Below are positions 59,002 to 64,000 of a DNA stretch of 64,000 nt, piece by piece; positions within the stretch are counted from its first letter, which is position 1, and each line of letters begins with the position of its first letter. The position numbers and the translations under genes were made by a program. The DNA comes from Neobacillus rhizophilus (GTDB lineage: Bacteria > Bacillota > Bacilli > Bacillales > Cytobacillaceae), in assembly GCF_018343535.1 (NCBI RefSeq), contig NZ_JAGYPF010000006.1:62001-126000 (forward strand), in the 5' to 3' direction. The notes beneath the pieces are model-generated. The model saw nothing but the letters and a program-made list of their open reading frames with translations. It searched no databases and was not told the DNA's origin.

Positions 59002-60148
59002 ATCCACTCCCCTTAATTTATCGTCTTACTTCATCCTATTTTGGTTGGCAGTGAAAAAGCACTAGGCTTAGGCAAAAGAGCAGGAGGTCTTTGTCGTGTT
59101 TTTGGAGAACAATTTTTTAAGCCCTTATTTAAAAGATTGTTGCTTTCCTAATAAGAAATAACTTATTGCCTTCGCTGTAAGCGATAGAACACTTGGTAAA
59201 ATAACTTGTCCGGTCGCATATAACCTTCCTATGAGCCCCAACGATTGTAAAAATCTACGGTCCGGGCGCATATAACCTTTCTATGAGCCCCAACGCTTGA
59301 AAAAATCTGCGGTCCGGTCGCTTATAACCTTTCTATGAACCCCAACGCTTGTAAAAAACAGCGATCCGGTCGCATATAACCTTCCTATGAGCCCCAACGA
59401 TTGTAAAAATCTGCGGTCCGGGCGCATATAACCTTTCTATGTGCCCCAACGATTGTAAAAATCTGCGGTCCGGGCGCATATAACCTTTTTATGAGCCCCA
59501 AAGATTGGAAAAATCAGCGGTCCAGTCGCATATAACCTTTCTATGTGCCCCAACGATTGAAAAAATCTGCGGTCCGGTCGCTTATAACCTTTCTATGAAC
59601 CCCAACGCTTGTAAAGAACAGCGGTTCGGTCGCTTATAACCTTTCTATGTGCCCCAACGATTGTAAAAATCTGCGGTCCGGTCGCATATAACCTTTTTAT
59701 GAGCCCCAACGATTGGAAAAATCTGCGGTCCAGTCGCATATAACCTTTCTATGTGCCCCAACGATTGAAAAAATCTGCGGTCCGGTCGCATATAACCTTT
59801 TTATGAGCCCCAACGATTGGAAAAATCAGCGGTCCAGTCGCATATAACCTTTCTATGAGCCCCAACGATTGAAAAAATCAGCGATCCGGTCGCATATAAC
59901 CTTCCTATGAGCCCCAACGATTGAAAAAATCAGCGGTCCGGTCGCATATGGCCTTTTATACACCCCAACGCATGTAAAAACCAGCGGTTCAGTCTTATAG
60001 GAGCAAAAACAACAATATTAACGAAAACAGCAATTTTTTAAAAATAATTGAATATATATATTTCATATTTTTCCCAATATTTCTATTTTGATGTCTAACA
60101 CGCTTTTTTAGAAGGCAATCTGAACGATCATGACAAAGAGGTGAAAGA
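59002..60148. repeat. 1.1-kb gap with 52-bp tandem array 3 (about 16 units)
   Basis: From about 59205 to 59998 a unit with GGTCGCATATAACC, CTATGAGCCCCAACG and ATTGTAAAAATC repeats every 52 bp without any insertion or deletion: the cgca block ends at 59218, 59270 and so on to 59946, 15 times, with a degenerate unit after it. Units vary (CGCATATAACC/CGCTTATAACC, GAGCCCC/GTGCCCC/GAACCCC). The left part (59008-59200) has only a 21-codon GTG frame after AGGAGG (59096-59161), which is too weak to call. The right part (60000-60148) is AT-rich. Confidence 0.9.
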
Positions 60149-60685
60149 ATGAAGGTTAATAGGTTTCGTCTCCATGCTCTGTTATTGTTCATCGGCGGGC
60201 TTGTTTGGGTGATAGTCGGAACTCGTCTGGCTCTTAGTCCCCCTGGCAACCCAGCTTTGGATATCTACCGGGATTCAAAAGGTTCGATGCCGCTGCTCAG
60301 TGGTGGAATGCTGTTTATTACAAGTGGAATGGTGATTTTTTACCGGGAGCTTTTCCTCCATAAAGGTCTTGCGAAATTCGCCTTTATCCTCATTCAATCT
60401 GGAAGCGTCCTTTATTTTATCGGGCACTCACTAAGACAGTTCTTGAATGGTGCGTGGGAACCGGCAGCACCAGTCGGTTTCATTATGTTAATTATAGGAT
60501 TGTTTCTGTTCGGCCTTAGAAGTATAAAGGTAAAATCACTGCCTGACCCAATCAGTTATTTCATATTAATAAGTTCACTATGCCTGCTCTTCTTTAATGA
60601 CCAATTCTTCACTGCCTGGATGTCAGTGCCATTTGGGCTCATTTGGATTGCCATTGGTGGAGCGCTATTTTTTAAGCCTCTTTGA
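60149..60685 (+). CDS. Integral membrane protein, unknown, 178 aa
   Basis: Four or five hydrophobic segments (LHALLLFIGGLVWVIVG, LSGGMLFITSGMVIFY, AFILIQSGSVLYFIGHSL, VGFIMLIIGLFLFGL, FGLIWIAIGGALFF). Short charged loops connect them. No catalytic motif and no recognised family. AAGAGGTGAAAGA precedes the ATG. It is monocistronic; the array lies upstream and ilvE downstream. Confidence 0.7.
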   Translation: MKVNRFRLHALLLFIGGLVWVIVGTRLALSPPGNPALDIYRDSKGSMPLLSGGMLFITSGMVIFYRELFLHKGLAKFAFILIQSGSVLYFIGHSLRQFLNGAWEPAAPVGFIMLIIGLFLFGLRSIKVKSLPDPISYFILISSLCLLFFNDQFFTAWMSVPFGLIWIAIGGALFFKPL

Positions 60686-60797
60686 ACGTAATTTGCCAGC
60701 ACCATTTTTGCACATTAACGGACCATAAGGTGTACAAATTAATTTAAAGCGTTAAAGTACCATTGAATACCAAGTTTTCCATACTCAAATTATTGTG

Positions 60798-60812
60798 TTT
60801 TTTCTGAAAAAG
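60798..60812 (+). promoter_or_regulatory. CodY-box-like site before ilvE
   Basis: The central TTTTCTGAAAA matches 11 of 15 positions of the CodY consensus AATTTTCWGAAAATT. It lies 44 bp before the ATG, near a likely -10 (TATATA, 60823-60830). Repression by CodY under amino-acid excess is expected for branched-chain aminotransferase genes in Bacillus. Confidence 0.5.
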
Positions 60813-60855
60813 TCGTAGTCTCTATATATAAGAGATTTCGAGATGAGGTGCGAAG

Positions 60856-61938
60856 ATGACACAAGAGATTACATTTATTCAACGAGAACAATTAAAGGCT
60901 AAGCCTGACCCTGCTTCGCTTGGATTTGGGAAGTATTTCACCGATTACATGTTTGTGATGGATTATCATACTGATCACGGCTGGCACGATGCTAGGATTG
61001 TACCTTATGGGCCATTAACACTTGATCCATCATCCATGGTTTTCCATTACGGACAGGCGATTTTTGAAGGAATGAAGGCCTATAAAACTCCAGATGGCGA
61101 GGTGCAGCTTTTCCGTCCGGATAAAAACATGAAGCGCCTGAACGACTCCTGCGAGAGGCTTTGCATTCCGCAAGTTGATGGGGAGTTCTTATTAAAAGCG
61201 ATAAAACAATTGGTTACAGTTGAAAAAGACTGGGTTCCGGAAGGCGCCGGACAATCGCTTTACATTCGCCCATTCATTTATGCATCGGAAGCAGGACTTG
61301 GGGTACACCCAGCCCATCAGTATACCTTGCTGGTGATCACGTCTCCTTCAGGTGCCTATTATGGGGATCAATTAAATCCTGTTAACATCTACGTTGAAGA
61401 GCATTATGTCCGCGCAGTTCTTGGCGGGGTTGGACATGTGAAGACTTCCGGCAATTACGCAGCAAGTCTGAAAGCCCAGGAAAAGGCCGAAGCGAACGGC
61501 TACGCGCAAATTCTTTGGCTCGATGCAAAGGAAAACAAATATGTTGAAGAAGTCGGCAGCATGAATATTTTCTTCAAAATTAATGGTGAAGTCGTTACAC
61601 CTAAGCTAAATGGCAGCATTTTACCTGGGGTAACTCGTGATTCTGTTATTCAGATTTTAAAACATTGGGGAGAACCTGTCCGCGAGGAAAGAATCTCCAT
61701 TGAAGAGGTTTTTGCGGCATATGAGCGCGGAGAACTGGAAGAGGTTTTCGGAGCTGGAACAGCAGCCGTTATCTCACCTGTTGGCGAATTAACATGGAAC
61801 GGCAAAACTATCATCATTAACGACCGCAAAATCGGGCAAACATCCCAACGCCTCTATGATGGCATCACAGGCATTCAATTAGGCAAGCTCGAGGATCCAT
61901 TCAACTGGACCGTTAAAGTGAGCGCTGTAGAAGTTTAA
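60856..61938 (+). CDS. ilvE: Branched-chain amino acid aminotransferase (class IV, type II)
   Basis: A 360-aa PLP enzyme of the larger BCAT type (as YwaA). Features are FHYGQAIFEGMKAY (substrate loop), FRPDKNMKRL, PLP Lys196 in HVKTSGNYAAS, EVGSMNIFF and GTAAVISPVG. It catalyses the last step of Leu, Ile and Val synthesis and the first step of their breakdown. The ATG follows GATGAGGTG. It is monocistronic, with a CodY-like site upstream and a strong terminator downstream. Confidence 0.95.
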   Translation: MTQEITFIQREQLKAKPDPASLGFGKYFTDYMFVMDYHTDHGWHDARIVPYGPLTLDPSSMVFHYGQAIFEGMKAYKTPDGEVQLFRPDKNMKRLNDSCERLCIPQVDGEFLLKAIKQLVTVEKDWVPEGAGQSLYIRPFIYASEAGLGVHPAHQYTLLVITSPSGAYYGDQLNPVNIYVEEHYVRAVLGGVGHVKTSGNYAASLKAQEKAEANGYAQILWLDAKENKYVEEVGSMNIFFKINGEVVTPKLNGSILPGVTRDSVIQILKHWGEPVREERISIEEVFAAYERGELEEVFGAGTAAVISPVGELTWNGKTIIINDRKIGQTSQRLYDGITGIQLGKLEDPFNWTVKVSAVEV

Positions 61939-61945
61939 CCAATAG

Positions 61946-61998
61946 AAAAGGTGCCTGATCCCCGCCGCGATAACGCACGCGGGGGTCAGGCACCTTTT
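61946..61998. terminator. Terminator after ilvE, bidirectional
   Basis: AAAAGGTGCCTGA and TCAGGCACCTTTT with an inner CCCGC/GCGGG stem. It gives T-tracts in both directions, so it also ends the TerB-like gene, whose stop overlaps it. The GTGCCTG arm is shared with the repeat at 416. Confidence 0.93.
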
Positions 61999-62368
61999 AT
62001 TTTACTGATAACTCTTTTATTTTTTCTATCCAATCTTTGAAGCTGCCAAATTCATTGGCATCGAATCCAAAGTGTTCCTTTATGATTTGGATGGTTTCGC
62101 TTTCTTTTTCTTGAAAAACCCCATCTGAATAAATCAGTTGTAAGAGTTCTGCTAAAACGATATTTTTGGAGCGTTCAGTTTTGAAAGTTATTAGAATGTC
62201 TTCGATTGCGAGACCTTCTATTTGGTAATCCTTCAGCCCCATTTCCTTTTGAAACTTGCTAAGGACGGAACTTTCAAATATCGACAAATTCCCATCAATA
62301 TTGGCAATCATCGCCGCAAGTTCAAGAAATGCCCTTTTCTCCTCAGGCTGAAGTTCTGCTAGAAACAT
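61997..62368 (-). CDS. TerB-like protein, 123 aa
   Basis: A 123-aa all-helical protein. Features are AAMIANIDGNLSIFE (about 18-32), the metal-binding-type DG site of the TerB fold, and LLQLIYSDGVFQEKES (about 80-95) as the second half. TerB-like proteins are cytoplasmic, bind calcium or other metal, and are linked to tellurite or envelope stress. No other ter gene is near. The start ATG has a weak upstream site (AGGAGATG). Confidence 0.68.
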   Translation of the reverse strand: MFLAELQPEEKRAFLELAAMIANIDGNLSIFESSVLSKFQKEMGLKDYQIEGLAIEDILITFKTERSKNIVLAELLQLIYSDGVFQEKESETIQIIKEHFGFDANEFGSFKDWIEKIKELSVK

Positions 62369-62475
62369 TTATTACATACATCTCCTTGTAATCGTATATA
62401 TTTATATACGTAACATGTCTATAAAAGTTTCATTTTAATCATATCCTTGTAAACTGTTCCGCACTTTGTATTTTT

Positions 62476-62928
62476 TCAAAGCCGTTTTTTCCAAAGCTCC
62501 ATTGGACTTTCTTGTCCTTCTTCTAAAGGCATTTGGATGATTTGCAGGGACCTTTCGGATCGAGATTTTTTCAAATCCTCGTAAATGGATTTTGATTTTC
62601 CCAAGCCCACTGCGGCGGCGTCCTCTACCGACGCACAATAATAGACTTTTTCAATCCCGGCAAAGTACATGGCCGTTAAACACATCGCGCAGGGCTCACC
62701 ACTGGCGTAAATAATACATCCTGATAAATCATTTGTCTTAAATTGTTCCTGGGCGCGGCGAATGGCCAGCAACTCCGCATGGCCGCTGATATCAAACTTT
62801 TTGTGAAGCTCATTTACACCCTCTGAGACGATTGTATTATTTTTGACAAGCACTGCTCCAAATGGCTGCCCGCCTTCTGCGACATTTTGAAGTGCGAGCT
62901 CTACAGCCCGTTTCATGAAGTTGTCCAT
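62476..62928 (-). CDS. Nucleoside/guanine deaminase (CDA superfamily)
   Basis: A 150-aa zinc deaminase: HAE (50-52) and PCAMC (79-83) are the zinc and proton-shuttle residues, and PFGAVLVKN is the substrate loop. It resembles B. subtilis GuaD in length and order of motifs, so guanine to xanthine is the first guess; other bases or nucleosides are possible. AAAGGAAG precedes the ATG. It is monocistronic and divergent from the guanylate-kinase-like gene. Confidence 0.87.
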   Translation of the reverse strand: MDNFMKRAVELALQNVAEGGQPFGAVLVKNNTIVSEGVNELHKKFDISGHAELLAIRRAQEQFKTNDLSGCIIYASGEPCAMCLTAMYFAGIEKVYYCASVEDAAAVGLGKSKSIYEDLKKSRSERSLQIIQMPLEEGQESPMELWKKRL

Positions 62929-63062
62929 TCTATACTTCCTTTCGTTTTAGCATTTTTTCATTTTAAACTATTTATCAAAAGGAATCATTCTCGTGATTCC
63001 CCTTATTTGAAAAGTCGTCCGAAATACCTAGATTTTTTTCCTCCCAATCCACACATTCCCAT

Positions 63063-63087
63063 ATCATTATCATTTTGCTATAATGAT
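63063..63087. promoter_or_regulatory. Extended -10 promoter with overlapping inverted repeat
   Basis: TGCTATAAT (63077-63085) is an extended -10 for the kinase-like gene. ATCATTAT (63063) and ATAATGAT (63080) form an 8-bp inverted repeat over it. This could be an operator, for example of the Fur/PerR type, but the match is not specific. Confidence 0.45.
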
Positions 63088-63164
63088 AGTATACCCTATC
63101 TACATCCAGAAAAATTTCCTCCAGATAAAAGGGTTATCTTATAAAAATAAAAGGAGGTACCTCG

Positions 63165-63755
63165 ATGTATCAGATCAAAGGGAAAGAAAAAATTTTCGTA
63201 TACACAGGTCCTGATGGCTCTGGACGAAAAACCATTGCGAAAAATGTTGCTACCGCATTTGACATGGAAACTGTTCTCTCTTACACCACTCGTTCCCCAC
63301 GGCATTATGAAAAAGACGGCGAAGATTACCACTTTATAACTGATGAAACCTTCAAAAACATGCAGGCCCAACAAGAATTTCTCGAAAGTGTCGAGATTGA
63401 TGGAATCCATTATGGGATTCGTGAACAAGATGTTGTGGAGGCCTTTAAAAACCATGATTTCGTTTATTTGACCTTAAATCCTGAAGGCGCTGAAAAACTT
63501 AAAAAAATGTATGGAGATCATGTTGTACGAATTTTTGTGTACGCGGATCGTGATACGGTCATCGAAAGACATAAGAAGCGCCAGGATAGCGAGGAAGTCA
63601 TTGAACGGCATATGAGCCATTATAACGAAACTATGAGCTATAAAGGCAGCTGTGAACATGCATTTGAAAACTTCGATTCCCCGCAGGTCTCTTACCAAGT
63701 AAGCGAGCTAATCGAATCCTACCTGGACAGAAATCTCACCGTAACGGATTACTAA
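63165..63755 (+). CDS. Guanylate-kinase-like protein with altered P-loop
   Basis: A 196-aa protein similar to GMP kinase along its length: SYTTRSPRHYEKDGEDYHFI (about 39-58) is the GMP-binding segment. The P-loop reads GPDGSGRKT (15-23) where GMP kinases have GPSGVGKGT, so the catalytic Lys is Arg, with Lys one place later. It may be a weak or regulatory paralogue rather than the housekeeping Gmk. AAAAGGAGG gives a strong start. A terminator follows at 63805. Confidence 0.8.
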   Translation: MYQIKGKEKIFVYTGPDGSGRKTIAKNVATAFDMETVLSYTTRSPRHYEKDGEDYHFITDETFKNMQAQQEFLESVEIDGIHYGIREQDVVEAFKNHDFVYLTLNPEGAEKLKKMYGDHVVRIFVYADRDTVIERHKKRQDSEEVIERHMSHYNETMSYKGSCEHAFENFDSPQVSYQVSELIESYLDRNLTVTDY

Positions 63756-63804
63756 ACTACTTAAAAGGGGCTTACCCCGCATTAACCCAGAAAATTGGTA
63801 AAAT

Positions 63805-63841
63805 AAAAGGCGAACAGTACACACGGGACTGTTCGCCTTTT
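63805..63841. terminator. Terminator after the guanylate-kinase-like gene
   Basis: AAAAGGCGAACAGT and ACTGTTCGCCTTTT (14 bp) with a 9-nt loop, then TGTTTT. Confidence 0.93.
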
Positions 63842-63856
63842 GTTTTACTCCATCAC

Positions 63857-64000
63857 ACCGGAGCAGCGGTTTCCTTTTACCGTTTTAGTAGTTATAAACT
63901 CTTTATAACTACCGGAGCTCCCATTTTCTTCATCATTGGGTAGTTATGAACTCTTCATAACTACCCGAGCGATAATTTCCTTCTATGTTTGGGCCTTATG
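63857..64000. repeat. 52-bp array 4 (start of array; continues off the window)
   Basis: ACCGGAGC or ACCCGAGC at 63857, 63911 and 63963, and GTAGTTAT at 63888 and 63940 (exactly 52 apart). Each unit has an 11-bp inverted repeat with a CTC loop. Units differ by paired changes (TTATAAA..TTTATAA against TTATGAA..TTCATAA). It runs to the window edge. Confidence 0.78.

Noticed and set aside
59096..59161. 21-codon GTG frame after AGGAGG
   Set aside because: Too short and without recognisable features; the ribosome-site match may be chance.
59205..59998. CRISPR array
   Set aside because: Units are near-identical over their whole 52 bp with no unique spacers, and there are no cas genes. The same holds for the arrays at 20.4, 39.8 and 63.9 kb.
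63063..63087. Fur box
   Set aside because: The inverted repeat ATCATTAT/ATAATGAT has the wrong spacing for the 7-1-7 Fur consensus, so it was listed only as a generic inverted repeat.

Overview
The window looks like the chromosome of a low-GC, endospore-forming member of the Bacillaceae. The support is a spore germination (Ger) locus, consensus SigA-type promoters with AGGAGG-type ribosome sites, LacI, PerR and CodY-type sites, DesR, Des, FabF, AhpCF and YwaA-type IlvE relatives, and Bacillus-style intrinsic terminators. The palindromic repeats make a Neobacillus-like genome plausible; this is an inference. No rRNA, tRNA, CRISPR array or transposase gene was found.

Layout. 0-9.8 kb: a partial MarR regulator, a FAH-family enzyme, an MFS exporter, two convergent quinoproteins (a lipoprotein PQQ alcohol dehydrogenase fused to cytochrome c, and an aldose dehydrogenase) and an SF1 helicase. 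9.9-16 kb: a seven-gene operon on the minus strand, lacI - nucleoside hydrolase - ECF S component - EcfT - two ECF ATPases - ribokinase. It reads as a nucleoside or ribose salvage module behind four operator-like sites 13 bp apart. 16-20.2 kb: a class B PBP, a zinc-ribbon protein, and an ECF sigma factor with its anti-sigma partner. 21-22.5 kb: a YeeE/YedE transporter and a TusA-like protein whose catalytic Cys codon is an in-frame TGA, followed by a bulged-U hairpin with bacterial SECIS geometry. This is a candidate selenoprotein and the most exciting object here. 22.5-36.7 kb: a STAND/TPR ATPase with a peptidoglycan amidase, DUF1284, a phosphatase, an L,D-transpeptidase, YbjQ, an M20 hydrolase with an MFS carrier, an AraC-GH39 regulator, and ahpCF. 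36.7-39.7 kb: carboxynorspermidine synthase and decarboxylase behind a ~450 nt structured leader that ends in an intrinsic terminator. 40.6-43.5 kb: a two-component system and a BcrC-like phosphatase. 44.2-52.5 kb: a scattered germinant-receptor locus with one A, three B, two C and one D-type subunit. 52.5-59 kb: an atypical SDR, a decayed desR, des, fabF and a GH36 alpha-galactosidase. 60-63.8 kb: a membrane protein, BCAT, a TerB-like protein, a nucleoside deaminase and a guanylate-kinase-like protein.

Two repeat systems overlay the genes. (1) A palindrome family (core GGGGACGGTTCTTCTGC and its complement) occurs at about 17 places between 0.5 and 36.7 kb. I see none in the remaining 27 kb. 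Its ends carry TGA, and these supply the stop codons of at least eight flanking genes. (2) Four tandem arrays at 20.4, 39.8, 59.2 and 63.9 kb have unrelated unit sequences but the same period of about 52 bp, close to five helical turns.

Many apparent ORF starts were shortened to the ATG, GTG or TTG that follows a good ribosome site; the reasons are given gene by gene.
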